Shown: one piece after another, positions 43,760 to 52,598 of the stretch | How positions within the stretch are numbered: the first letter of the stretch is position 1 | How the letters are laid out: each line of letters opens with the position of its first letter | Origin: Archangium sp. | GTDB taxonomy: Bacteria; Myxococcota; Myxococcia; Myxococcales; Myxococcaceae | Assembly: GCA_030695565.1 (NCBI GenBank) | Contig: JAUYRZ010000036.1 | Span: 97,901-161,900 of the forward strand | Length of the DNA stretch: 64,000 bases | Direction of reading: 5' to 3' | Translations under genes and position numbers: made by a program | The notes under the pieces: generated by a model | Databases searched by the model: none | What the model was told of the DNA's origin: nothing | The model's input: the letters and a program-made list of their open reading frames with translations, nothing else

Positions 43760-45286
43760 TCAACCCTGCACGTGGATGGCGTAGCGAATGCGCACCTGAC
43801 TCTCCTGGTAGACCAGGTACTCGCTGTGCTCGAAGCGGCTGCTCGCGTACTGCTTGAGGTGCTGCGGCTTGCCCTGGGGGATCACCACCGGCTTGCCGTC
43901 GTACTTGCGCACCAGATCGTGCTTGGGGTCAGGCTCACGGCGGCCGCGGGCCACCACGCTGTGGAAGCCCTTGGGCGCGGCCTTGAGCGAGTGGTCGTCC
44001 TTGGTGATGGAGTGCTCCTTCCCCAGCGCGACCTCGGCAAGGAACATCACCCCGATGTTCCCCCGCGCCCAGCCCATGTAGTTGATCGACTTCCCGTTCT
44101 CGGACGCGGTGTAGATGCCTTTGCCCACCCGGCCCCCGGAGTGCGGCATGATCCGCAGCCCCGACTTGCAGATGGCGGCCACCACGGCCACGTTGGTTCC
44201 GTGCCAAAGCAGCTTGCGGTTTCCCAGCTTCTCGTGCGCCTTGTACCGCTCGGCCTCGCCCTTGCGATCCAGCCGGAAGATGTCGATCACCTTGGGCTTG
44301 CGGTGTGAGGACGCGGTGGCGTCGATGTACTTCTGGATGAAGTCGTGCTCCTCGGAGCCGGGGGCCACTTGCTCCAACTCGGCGTTGAGCTTCTTGTAGT
44401 TCTCGTCGTCGGGGTGCGGAGCCAGCTTTTCCTTCTTCGTCGCCACCGGTGCGGCGGCCGACTGCATGGCGATGGCGATCTCGATGTCCGAGAGCACGTT
44501 GAGCATCTCCATCTTCTTGTCCAGCAGCTCGGTGGTGTCGATCAGCGGCGGGGTGTTGCGGCCGAAGGCGTGGGGGATGACGGTGTAGAAGCGCGAGGTC
44601 TCGACCATGATCACCGGCTTCTTCTTCGCCTTGATCGCCCGGCCCAGCGCCTCGAGCACCTCGTAGCCGCGCTTGACCTGGCTGGAAGAGAGCTGCCCCA
44701 GGGGCATCTTCTTCACGTCGATGTCGAACGACGCCATCGCGCCCTTGAACATGTCGTGGTCGAAGATCAGGTGCATGAACTTCTGCACCCGCGGGTGGAG
44801 GCTGGTGGGCTTGAACTTCTTCTCGGTGGCGCCCTGCAGCTTGGCCGCCTGGGAATCGATGCCCTTGAGCTTGGCCTCGAGCTCCTCAGCCTTCTTGGTG
44901 TCGGCGGAGCGATCCACCTCGATCAAGGTGTAGCGGCCCGAGGCGGGCTTGAAGGCCGCGCGCTCTTCCCACTTGTTGCTGGTCTTGTCCTTGAACTTGC
45001 CGGCGAAGGCCTTGAAGGCGCCCTCGAAGGAGCTGGGCCCCACCAGCGCGCTCTGCCCGGTCTCGCCCACCCGGCCCCAGCGCGTCCACGCGTAGAACTT
45101 CCCGCCCTTGGTCAGCAGCTGGATGACGTAGAACTTGTTGTTGTTCGCGCCGATGTTCGTCTGGTTGAGGATGCAGTCGTAGTCCTCGTGCACCGCGGCC
45201 CCCTTGAGCGAACAGGCGTCGTCGACCGGAATGTTCAGCTTCTTCTTGGCGGCGGCGGCGGGAGCAGCGGTCTTCTTGGAAGCCAT
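43760..45286 (-). CDS. PARP homologue with WGR, regulatory and catalytic domains (PARP2/3-like)
   Basis: 508 aa. WGR ~40-120 (WTRWGRVGETGQS), Lys-rich linker, PARP regulatory domain ~150-280 with MPLGQLSSSQVKRGYEVLEAL, the signature of eukaryotic PARP1-3, and catalytic domain ~300-508: LLWHGT (His ~361), GKGIYTASENGKSINY (Tyr ~391) and HSEYLVYQESQVRIRYAI (Glu ~489). Strikingly close to PARP2/3 in layout. It would use NAD+ to ADP-ribosylate proteins or DNA ends after sensing DNA breaks through WGR. GAGGGG lies 6 bp before ATG. The second PARP follows 17 bp after its stop. Confidence 0.93.
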   Translation of the reverse strand: MASKKTAAPAAAAKKKLNIPVDDACSLKGAAVHEDYDCILNQTNIGANNNKFYVIQLLTKGGKFYAWTRWGRVGETGQSALVGPSSFEGAFKAFAGKFKDKTSNKWEERAAFKPASGRYTLIEVDRSADTKKAEELEAKLKGIDSQAAKLQGATEKKFKPTSLHPRVQKFMHLIFDHDMFKGAMASFDIDVKKMPLGQLSSSQVKRGYEVLEALGRAIKAKKKPVIMVETSRFYTVIPHAFGRNTPPLIDTTELLDKKMEMLNVLSDIEIAIAMQSAAAPVATKKEKLAPHPDDENYKKLNAELEQVAPGSEEHDFIQKYIDATASSHRKPKVIDIFRLDRKGEAERYKAHEKLGNRKLLWHGTNVAVVAAICKSGLRIMPHSGGRVGKGIYTASENGKSINYMGWARGNIGVMFLAEVALGKEHSITKDDHSLKAAPKGFHSVVARGRREPDPKHDLVRKYDGKPVVIPQGKPQHLKQYASSRFEHSEYLVYQESQVRIRYAIHVQG

Positions 45287-45521
45287 GGGGTCCCCTCAGG
45301 TTTAGAGCCGGGCGAACTGTTCCCCAACCCCGGTCCTGAGAGAACCAGGAAGTGCATGGCCTGGGGCGCGCTGCGCGCTTCGAAAGACGGCTCATCAGTA
45401 CCAGGCCAACTCGACAGGCACTTTCACCGTCGCGCGGATCGCCTGAATCGCCTCATTGGTGGGAGGCTTCGTGGCGGTGAAGGAGGCCCTCACCCCTCTT
45501 CCTCTCCCGAAGGGAGAGGGA
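45287..45521. other. Intergenic with family-1 repeat and a possible TonB-like C-terminal remnant
   Basis: 235 bp. 45486-45520 is a family-1 palindrome. On the minus strand a short frame from GTG ~45491 to TGA ~45392 reads FTATKPPTNEAIQAIRATVKV, PVELAWY, about 30 residues that could be the end of an energy-transducer-like gene after exbB-exbD, but nothing more of such a gene remains. The PARP promoter must lie in the 45300-45390 part. Confidence 0.35.
45486..45520. repeat. Family-1 C-rich palindrome
   Basis: CCCTCACCCCTCTTCCTCTCCC-GAA-GGGAGAGGG, with an eight-base perfect stem, directly after the exbD stop (45522). Likely a terminator for the exbBD unit. Confidence 0.65.
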
Positions 45522-45992
45522 TTACTTCGGGGCGCCTTCGCGCACGCCGATGGCCAGCTGACCGAGCCCCGCCCCCTTCGCGAGCTCCATCACCTCGACC
45601 ACCTTGCCGTGCGGTACGCCCTGGTCTGCCTGGACGATCACCATCGTGTCGGGGTTCTGGGCCTTCGCGCCTTCGAACGCCTTCTTGAGTTCTTCCGCGC
45701 TCACCACGTCGCCGCCCAACACCAGCCGGCCGTCTTCCAGAATGGCGACGGACATGTCGGTCGACTGCGTGGCCACGTCAGCTGCGCCGCCTGCCGGCAG
45801 GTTCACCTTGAGCCCCGCCTTCGCGCCGCTCGAGCTCTCCACGATCACGCTGCTGGTGACCATGAAGATGACCAGCAGCACCAGGAAGATGTCGGTGAGG
45901 GGGGTGATGTTGATGTCGTTGAAGCCGCCGCCCTCGTCGAGCCCGAGATCGTCGTCCTTGCGGCCGCCGCCGCTGGGGCCACCGATGCCCAT
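45522..45992 (-). CDS. exbD: ExbD/TolR-family protein
   Basis: 156 aa. One N-terminal membrane helix with the conserved Asp in NDINITPLTDIFLVLLVIFMV (~27-47; PLxD motif) and a periplasmic domain. With ExbB it converts proton motive force to motion for TonB/Tol-type systems. The Gly-rich cytoplasmic N-terminus (MGIGGPSGGG) is long, as often in myxobacteria. It starts 3 bp after the exbB stop. Confidence 0.92.
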   Translation of the reverse strand: MGIGGPSGGGRKDDDLGLDEGGGFNDINITPLTDIFLVLLVIFMVTSSVIVESSSGAKAGLKVNLPAGGAADVATQSTDMSVAILEDGRLVLGGDVVSAEELKKAFEGAKAQNPDTMVIVQADQGVPHGKVVEVMELAKGAGLGQLAIGVREGAPK

Positions 45993-45995
45993 GGT

Positions 45996-46697
45996 TCAGC
46001 TCACCGCGGGAGGCGCGGTCGGAGGCTGGGAGTCGGTCGGAGGCGCCACCAGTTTGCCGCTGGGCGCCTGCTCACGGAGCAGCTCCACGAACTCTTCGGC
46101 GATCAGCTTGAACTCGAGGTTGAGCCGAGACAGCCGCGCCTGGAACATGTTGAAGAGCACCACCGCCTCGACGGCCACGAGGATGCCGACCGCAGTGACG
46201 ACCAGCGCCTCGGAGAGCCCCGACATCACCGCCGCGGAACCGCCCGAGCCGCCCGCCCCGACGTCGATGCCGAGCTCTTTGAACGTCCGCATGATTCCCC
46301 AGACCGTGCCGAACAGGCCCACGAAGGGCGCGGTGGCCCCGATGGTGCCGAGGATCCACAAGCCGCGGCGAAGCTTGAGGGCGAGGTGCACCCGCTCTCG
46401 ATCGACCGCCGCATCGAGCGGAGGGCCGGTCGTCTTGGTGGCGCGCTCGAAGCCCGCCCGGAACAGATCGGCCGACATCGCCGTCGAGCGATCAGCCGCA
46501 GAACGCGCCGCTACGATCTCTCCACGCAAAAGATGCCGGGCGATCAGCTGCCCCAGTTCACGCGCGCGGCCGCCGACACCCCAGAGGGTGATGAGCCGCT
46601 CGACGGCGATGCCGATCGCCAGCACCGAAGCCAGCAGGATGACCACGATGGTGAAGCCACCGAGTCGGAGGTAGTGAAGCAGCTCGTCGAAGCTCAT
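45996..46697 (-). CDS. exbB: ExbB/TolQ-family proton channel protein
   Basis: 233 aa. Three membrane segments (about 13-32, 115-140, 160-185) with GTIGATAPFVGLFGTVWGIMRTF (proton channel helix) and SEALVVTAVGILVAVEAV. It forms the pentameric channel of an ExbB-ExbD stator. The C-terminus is a Pro-rich tail. Divergent from the lipoprotein gene at 46725 with 27 bp between starts, so promoters overlap. Confidence 0.92.
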   Translation of the reverse strand: MSFDELLHYLRLGGFTIVVILLASVLAIGIAVERLITLWGVGGRARELGQLIARHLLRGEIVAARSAADRSTAMSADLFRAGFERATKTTGPPLDAAVDRERVHLALKLRRGLWILGTIGATAPFVGLFGTVWGIMRTFKELGIDVGAGGSGGSAAVMSGLSEALVVTAVGILVAVEAVVLFNMFQARLSRLNLEFKLIAEEFVELLREQAPSGKLVAPPTDSQPPTAPPAVS

Positions 46698-46724
46698 GAG
46701 GAATCCTGCTCATAGCGGTTAAGA

Positions 46725-47549
46725 ATGCCAGCCGCCATGCTGCCTCAACGCTTCCCACTCCTTCTGATTTCCGCGCTGCTCACGTTGACCGCGTGTCCGA
46801 AGCGCATTGCCGATTTCGGGAAGGACGGCGAGCCGAGGTCCGCCGAGGAGCTGCTCCGGCGCATCAACGTCGCCGAGTCGCAGATCTATTCCCTCCAAGG
46901 TGACGCCAAGCTGATCGTCGACGCGCCGCAAGGCAAAGGCGCCGTCTCGCTCTTCGCCGCCGTCACCCACCCTGCGTTCATTCACATCGAGCAGCTCGAC
47001 TTTTTCGGCAGGCCGCAGGGCGTGCTGGTCACCGATGGCACGCGCTTCGGGCTCTACCTGGCGCAAGACGGGAAGTACTACCGGGGGCCGGCCACGCCCA
47101 CGAACCTCTCCCGCTTCCTGCCGCTGGTGATGCCGCCGGCCGAGCTGGCCGCGGTGATGCTCGGGCGCGCTCCGAGAATTCCGGCCGACGCCCTCGAGAT
47201 GCGCTTCGACGACGGCACGCAACAGCTGGTGTTGATCATCACCCGCGGCAAGGTGAAGCAGACCCTGCACGTTCAGCCGCCCAGCTACCGGGTGGTCAAG
47301 AGCACCGCTGAGAACGCGAACGCCTACGATCTTCAGTTCAGCGATCTCTCGACCGAGAATGGCGTGACGCTCCCCAAACACGCAGCGCTCGATGCCCGCA
47401 CGGTGAAGACCAGCGTGGAGCTGGTGTGGAAAGACGTCACCGTCAACGAAGCACCCGACCTGACCTTGTTCGAGTTCGAGCCGCCCGAAGGCATCCCGGT
47501 GGTCGAGGTCGACGCGAACGGCGTTCAGCTCAGCCCCGAGCGGCAGTGA
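46725..47549 (+). CDS. LolB/DUF4292-like outer-membrane lipoprotein
   Basis: 274 aa (ATG 46737 would give 270). Lipobox LTLTAC, then AEELLRRINVAESQIYSLQGDAKLIVD and beta-rich GKGAVSLFAAVTHPAFIHIEQLDFFGRP, the half-barrel pattern of LolA/LolB/DUF4292 proteins. Likely handles lipids or lipoproteins at the outer membrane. No close match recalled. Its start is only 27 bp from the exbB start. Confidence 0.75.
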   Translation: MPAAMLPQRFPLLLISALLTLTACPKRIADFGKDGEPRSAEELLRRINVAESQIYSLQGDAKLIVDAPQGKGAVSLFAAVTHPAFIHIEQLDFFGRPQGVLVTDGTRFGLYLAQDGKYYRGPATPTNLSRFLPLVMPPAELAAVMLGRAPRIPADALEMRFDDGTQQLVLIITRGKVKQTLHVQPPSYRVVKSTAENANAYDLQFSDLSTENGVTLPKHAALDARTVKTSVELVWKDVTVNEAPDLTLFEFEPPEGIPVVEVDANGVQLSPERQ

Positions 47550-47665
47550 TCTGATCAGGCTGGTGCGTTTGGCCGGGCCGCGTGCGCGAGCGACGGTGCA
47601 GCCGATGCATTCAGGGCTCCTGCCTCGAGCGTGAACAGTCACGCGACCAGACAAAGGAGCACGTC

Positions 47666-48427
47666 ATGAAAAACCTCAGGTGGTGTGTCGCATGCGCAGC
47701 CTCACTGCTGTCCGCTGCGGCAGTGGCTCAGGATACTCAGCCGTACACGGATGACCCGGTCGACGACGCGGCGACGCGAGCTGCCGATTCGGCTGATAAG
47801 GCCAGGCAGGATGCGGAGCAGGCGACCGACCGGGAAGCCAACCAGGCCGCAGATGTCTCAGAAGCGGATCGGAAGGATTGGAACAAGGGCGAGCGGGATC
47901 AGAAGAAACGCGCGCTGCTCACGAAGGGCGTGGGCCTGGGGGTCGAAGTGGGGGGCGGCGTGCAGCAATTCCTCGGTCGAACGGCCTCCTCCGTGACCGA
48001 CCCGGCTGGCGCCTGGACGGCGAGGCTGGTGGTCGGAACCCGCAGTCACATCGCCGGAGAGGCGGCCTACATCGGCAGCGCGCAGGCGCTCGATGCCCTG
48101 GGGGTCTCCGACAGGGCCCGCTTGACGTCGAATGGGGTGGAAGGGCTGCTGCGTGTCAACGTGCTCAGGGGCGCGTTCCAGCCGTATGCCGCGGCCGGCT
48201 ACACCTTCCGCCGGTACAACATCTCGAACAGCGCGGTGAATACCTCGAGCGTGGCTGACGCGGCCAACGTGAACGAGCTCCCGGTCGCGGCTGGGCTTGC
48301 GTATCGCTTCAAGCCACTGGTGACCGACGTTCGATTCACCCTTCGCAATGCCTTCGGCACACCGCTGATCCCCGACGCCAACCTGAGCACCTACAGCGTC
48401 GACGCCAAGGTGGGCTTCGAGTTCTAG
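47666..48427 (+). CDS. Exported beta-barrel outer-membrane protein
   Basis: 253 aa. Signal peptide ending AAAVA-QD, then a highly charged Ala/Asp-rich helical segment (~30-75) and about eight amphipathic strands ending in F (VDAKVGFEF), typical for BAM-assembled barrels. ATG 47666 with AAAGGAG 7 bp upstream, a strong ribosome site. Function unknown. Its end overlaps the convergent metalloprotease end by 4 bp. Confidence 0.8.
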   Translation: MKNLRWCVACAASLLSAAAVAQDTQPYTDDPVDDAATRAADSADKARQDAEQATDREANQAADVSEADRKDWNKGERDQKKRALLTKGVGLGVEVGGGVQQFLGRTASSVTDPAGAWTARLVVGTRSHIAGEAAYIGSAQALDALGVSDRARLTSNGVEGLLRVNVLRGAFQPYAAAGYTFRRYNISNSAVNTSSVADAANVNELPVAAGLAYRFKPLVTDVRFTLRNAFGTPLIPDANLSTYSVDAKVGFEF

Positions 48428-48897
48428 AGGGCGCAGTCCCACAGCCGCTGCAGCGCGGCCTGGTCGCTGGGGGAGGGGAGCACGGTGAGGTTGCCCGGGT
48501 TCATCACCGAGGCGCGCTCCTCCCTCGCCACATGTGGCAATCCGAGCGCGTGGCCCAGCTCATGGGCCACCGTGATGTCGCGCTCGGCGCCATCCAGCTC
48601 CCGGTTGATGAAGACCATGCCCGACGAGGGCTCGTAGACCCCGTGAAAGACCGCGGCCGCGTCCGCGAAGCGCACCGGCACGCTCACGCCCTCGCTGGTG
48701 GACAGCGTGGTGAGCCCGACCTCACGCCACAACGAGATCGCCGCTGAGACGCTCCTGTGTTCGGCCTCGGTGCTGCCGTCTTCGGGCGCCACCAGGACCT
48801 GATTGCAGGGCGAGTAGAGGATTCCAGCGGTCCTGGGGCTCGAAGGTGCCCCACACGCGCACAAGGCGATCACACTGCTCAACAGGGCTCGTGTCAT
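48424..48897 (-). CDS. Small matrixin-type zinc metalloprotease lipoprotein
   Basis: 157 aa. Signal with LCAC lipobox region (IALCAC), then a compact metzincin: zinc motif HELGHALGLPH (~112-122) and a Met-turn SVMNPG about 10 residues on. Very short for the family, so essentially the catalytic domain only. It cleaves unknown protein substrates at the cell envelope. Divergent from the oligopeptide transporter operon with starts almost touching (48896/48897), which makes the SBP start at 49001 more likely. Confidence 0.88.
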   Translation of the reverse strand: MTRALLSSVIALCACGAPSSPRTAGILYSPCNQVLVAPEDGSTEAEHRSVSAAISLWREVGLTTLSTSEGVSVPVRFADAAAVFHGVYEPSSGMVFINRELDGAERDITVAHELGHALGLPHVAREERASVMNPGNLTVLPSPSDQAALQRLWDCAL

Positions 48898-49000
48898 GAG
48901 CGGCGCAGGGTACCTGAGCGCCGGGGCTCACGTGCCGGAGGGCCTGCCCATCTGGCGACCGGTCAAACCAAAGTGGCCCACGAGGGCGTTCCGCGCGAAC

Positions 49001-50644
49001 GTGCGGCCGAACGTGCGGCCCTTGTTCCTCCTCGTGCTCGTTGCTGCGTCTTCCTGCACCTGCAGGCCGGGTACGGCCGTGGACGCGGGGCCCTCGGCTG
49101 ATTGGCGCGCGGGCCGGGTGGTCGAGGTGGGCGGAGCCCCGAAAGAGGGTGGCGCGCTCACCGTTCGCCTTCCGCTCGAGCCCGTCGGCCTGACCCGGCT
49201 GCACGACCGCTTCAACGAAGGCACCATGACGCGCATCACCGTGGGGCCGATCTACGAGACGCTCGCGCGCGTGCGAGACGGTCAGCTGCAGCCGCTGCTC
49301 GCGAGGTCGTGGAGCGAGAGCGACGATCACCTCTCGTTGTCGATCACGTTGCGAAGCGGCGTCACGTTTCACGACGGCCAGCCGCTCGGCTCCGCTGACG
49401 TGAAGGCCACGCTCGACGCCGTGTTCGAGCCGAAGAACGCCACCACCGCCTTTCGCGGAAATCTCGAGACGCTCGAGCGGGTGGAGACGCCCGACGCCCA
49501 GACGGTGATCATCCACTGGAAGCGGCCTTACTTCCTCGCCACCTGGACGCTGCTGGGGGCGCTCCCGGTGCTGCCGGCGCATGGGCTCGTCGGCGACTTC
49601 GACACGCTGCCGCTGCACCGCGCGCCCGTCGGCACCGGGCCGTTTCGTTTCGTGAAGTGGGAGGCGGGCTCCTCGCTCACCTATGCACGCAACGACGCGT
49701 ACTGGGGCCAGACCGCTCATCTGGCGCAGGTGATCTTTCGGTTCGTCAAAGACGACACCGCGGCGATCGCAGCCTGGGAGCGCGGCGAGTTCGACCTGAT
49801 GACCCGCATCTCACCCGCGGCCTGGCGCGCCTCGGAGTCGAACCCGAAACTCTGGGCCGGCTACCAACGCGTGTTCTTCGCCGAGAACACCTGGGTGTGG
49901 CTCGGCTTCAACCAACGAAAGCCGCTCTTCGCCGATGTCCGCGTGAGGAAGGCGCTGGGCCTGCTCTTCCCGATGGAGCTGGTGGCGCGCGCGGTCGATC
50001 TCGGCCTCGAGCCGCGCACCACGTGCCCGTACTTTCCGGATTCGAAGAGCTGCGATCCCGAAGTGAAGCCGTTGCCCTTCGATCCCCCCGCGGCGAAGAA
50101 ACTGCTCGCTGACGCCGGGTGGGCTGACCGCGACGCCGACGGCGTGCTCGATCGGGAAGGCGTGAAGCTGTCGGTGGCGTTTCTGGCCTCGGCGCAGTCG
50201 CCAAAGATGGCGAAGCTGTTGCCGCTGTATCTCGACACGCTCAAGCAGGCAGGCATCGACGCGCGCATCGAGACGGTCGACGTGTCGGGGTACATGAGCC
50301 GGGTGCGCGCTCACGACTTCGACGCGATCGCGTTGAGCTGGTCGACCGCCGACGCGGTGCAGGACAACTTTCAGATCCTCCACTCCTCGCAGGCGGCCGA
50401 AGGGGCCAACTACGTCGGCTACTCGAACCCGCAGGTCGACACGCTGCTGACCGCCATCCGCGCGGAGTTCGACCTCGAGAAGCGCAACGCGCTCGAGCGC
50501 CAGGTGCACCGGCTCGTCTATGACGATCAGGCCTACCTCTTCATGGGTCGCAGGCCCACGCTCGACGCCTTCAAGCGCAAGGTCAGAGGGCTGAAGCCGT
50601 CGTTGGGCTGGTACGATCTGAGCGCCGTGTGGATCGCGGACTGA
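49001..50644 (+). CDS. dppA: ABC transporter substrate-binding lipoprotein, family 5 (oligopeptide type)
   Basis: About 547 aa. The signal region PLFLLVLVAASSC gives a lipobox; GTG 49001 or 49013 are the plausible starts since the longer frame lacks a signal at its N-terminus. Family 5 features: PIYETLARVRDGQLQPLLARSW, LRSGVTFHDGQPLGSADVK and PVGTGPFRFVKWE; ends DLSAVWIAD. It binds peptides or similar solutes and delivers them to the permeases encoded directly after it. The transporter set is complete across 49001-56524. Confidence 0.87.
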   Translation: MRPNVRPLFLLVLVAASSCTCRPGTAVDAGPSADWRAGRVVEVGGAPKEGGALTVRLPLEPVGLTRLHDRFNEGTMTRITVGPIYETLARVRDGQLQPLLARSWSESDDHLSLSITLRSGVTFHDGQPLGSADVKATLDAVFEPKNATTAFRGNLETLERVETPDAQTVIIHWKRPYFLATWTLLGALPVLPAHGLVGDFDTLPLHRAPVGTGPFRFVKWEAGSSLTYARNDAYWGQTAHLAQVIFRFVKDDTAAIAAWERGEFDLMTRISPAAWRASESNPKLWAGYQRVFFAENTWVWLGFNQRKPLFADVRVRKALGLLFPMELVARAVDLGLEPRTTCPYFPDSKSCDPEVKPLPFDPPAAKKLLADAGWADRDADGVLDREGVKLSVAFLASAQSPKMAKLLPLYLDTLKQAGIDARIETVDVSGYMSRVRAHDFDAIALSWSTADAVQDNFQILHSSQAAEGANYVGYSNPQVDTLLTAIRAEFDLEKRNALERQVHRLVYDDQAYLFMGRRPTLDAFKRKVRGLKPSLGWYDLSAVWIAD

Positions 50645-50645
50645 C

Positions 50646-51581
50646 ATGCGCCGCTACGTGCTCCGACGACTGCTGCTGATGATCCCCACGTTCCTGGGCA
50701 TCACCTTGCTCACCTTCGTGATCGCTCAGCTGGCGCCCGGTGATCCTTTTCAGCTCGACCTCGAGGTGGTGGGCCCCGGCCAGGCCGTGATCGACCTGCA
50801 GCGCACCAGCAAGGGCCTCGATGCGCCGTTGCCTCTTCAGTTCGGGCGCTGGCTCTCGCGGGTGGTGCGCTTCGATTTCGGGCGCTCGTTCATCGATCAA
50901 CGCCCGGTGACCGAGAAGCTGGGGGAAGCGGCGCCCCGCACCGCGTTGGTGGCCGGGCTCGCCTTGGTGCTGGGCTTCGGGCTGGCCGTGCCACTCGGGG
51001 TGCTGCTCGCGACCCGGGCGCGCCGGTGGTGGGCGAGGGTGCTCAGCGTGCTGCTCGTCGCCGCGTGGAGCGTGCCCACGTTCTGGATCGCGGTGATCCT
51101 CCTCATGCTCTTCGCAGGGCCCCGTTACTTCGACTGGTTCCCCGTGCAGGGCCTCGCCGAGGGCGGCTTCGTCTTGCCGGTGATCTGCCTGACCTGGCCC
51201 ACGTTGGTGGTGGCCACCCGGCAGGTGCGCAGCGCCCTGGAAGACGCGCTGGCGCAGGACTACGTGAAGGCGGCGCGCGCCCGCGGCATCCCCGAGCGCC
51301 GGGTGGTGTGGCGCCATGCGCTGCGAAACTCGCTGCTGCCGGTGGTGACGATGCTCGGCCTCCACCTGCCGCATCTGGTCGGGGGCAGCGTGGTGATCGA
51401 GCGCATCTTCGGAATCCCCGGCATGGGCCTGCTCGCCTTCGACGCGATCGGCACCCGCGATTACCCGACGGTGATGGGCGTGGCGACGGTGATGGCCCTC
51501 GTCACCATGCTCTCCATGCTGCTGGTGGATCTCGCCTACGGCTTCATCGATCCACGCATTCGTCTGGAGCGCTCGGCATGA
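50646..51581 (+). CDS. dppB: Oligopeptide ABC permease, DppB type
   Basis: 311 aa, six membrane helices, starting RRYVLRRLLLMIPTFLGITLLTF, the typical DppB N-terminus. The EAA loop reads DYVKAARARGIPERRVVWRHALRNSLLP (~200-228). Starts 1 bp after the SBP stop and overlaps dppC by ATGA. Confidence 0.92.
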   Translation: MRRYVLRRLLLMIPTFLGITLLTFVIAQLAPGDPFQLDLEVVGPGQAVIDLQRTSKGLDAPLPLQFGRWLSRVVRFDFGRSFIDQRPVTEKLGEAAPRTALVAGLALVLGFGLAVPLGVLLATRARRWWARVLSVLLVAAWSVPTFWIAVILLMLFAGPRYFDWFPVQGLAEGGFVLPVICLTWPTLVVATRQVRSALEDALAQDYVKAARARGIPERRVVWRHALRNSLLPVVTMLGLHLPHLVGGSVVIERIFGIPGMGLLAFDAIGTRDYPTVMGVATVMALVTMLSMLLVDLAYGFIDPRIRLERSA

Positions 51582-52555
51582 AGCGGCTCTGGCGCGATCG
51601 GGGTGGAAAATGGGCGTTGCTCGCGCTGCTCTTCATGAGCCTGACCGCCCTCTTCGCCGACGTGCTCGCTTCCGATCTTCCGCTCGCCGTGCGCGTCGAC
51701 GGCACCACCTGGTGGCTGCCGTGCGTCACGAAGCCCGCGGCTCTTCGCGGCCAGAGCCAGCTGAGCCTCGCTTCGAGCGCGGAGTGGATGTGGCGCACGC
51801 CGATTCATTTCGGGCCGCTGCAGACCCTCGCGGTGACCGGAGAAGATCGCCCGACGCCGCCGCCCTGGGCTCCCGATGAGACGCACTGGCTGGGCACCGA
51901 TGAGCTCGGTCGCGACGTGGCCGCGCGGTTGGTGCATGGCGCGCGGGTGAGCCTGCTGGTGGGCCTGCTCACCATGATCATCGCGGTGGGGGTGGGCCTG
52001 CTCATCGGTGGCATCGCCGGCTACGCGGGCGGGCTGACCGACGTGGTGCTCTCGCGGGTGCTCGAGGTGATGCAGACCTTCCCGCTCGTGTTCTTCCTCA
52101 TCGCCCTGCTCTCGGTGCTCCGCACGCAGTCGTTGTGGCCCCTGGTCATCGCCCTGGGGCTGACCCGGTGGACTGAAGTGGCGCGGCTGGTGCGCGCCGA
52201 GGTGCTCTCCCTCGAGTCACGCGAGTTCGTGCTGGCCGCCCGGGCGCTGGGGGCCTCTCCCGCCCGCATCATCGCGCGGCACCTGATTCCCAACGCCCTG
52301 GGGCCCGTGCTGGTGGTGGCCACCTTCGGGGTGGGGTCGGCCATTTTGCTCGAGACGGCCCTTTCATTTCTGGGCATTGGCGTCGCGCCGCCCACCGCCA
52401 GCTGGGGCGAGCTGCTCACCGAGGCGCATCGCACCCTTCATCACCCCGGCGCCTGGTGGCTGGCCGTCTTCCCGGGGCTGGCCATCGCGCTGACAGTGCT
52501 CAGCGTGAACGCCCTGGGCGAGGCGGTGCGGCGATCGAGCAACTCCGCCAGATAG
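51578..52555 (+). CDS. dppC: Oligopeptide ABC permease, DppC type
   Basis: 325 aa. First helix ~10-30, a ~75-residue extracytoplasmic insert, HWLGTDELGRDVAARLVHGARVSL and the EAA loop EFVLAARALGASPARIIARHLIPNALGP. ATGA overlap with dppB. The ATPase genes do not follow directly; two MshEN-type genes intervene. Confidence 0.92.
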   Translation: MKRLWRDRGGKWALLALLFMSLTALFADVLASDLPLAVRVDGTTWWLPCVTKPAALRGQSQLSLASSAEWMWRTPIHFGPLQTLAVTGEDRPTPPPWAPDETHWLGTDELGRDVAARLVHGARVSLLVGLLTMIIAVGVGLLIGGIAGYAGGLTDVVLSRVLEVMQTFPLVFFLIALLSVLRTQSLWPLVIALGLTRWTEVARLVRAEVLSLESREFVLAARALGASPARIIARHLIPNALGPVLVVATFGVGSAILLETALSFLGIGVAPPTASWGELLTEAHRTLHHPGAWWLAVFPGLAIALTVLSVNALGEAVRRSSNSAR

Positions 52556-52598
52556 ACAGTCGACGCGCGGGCGTAAATGGTTAGAATCGCTCGCGCTC

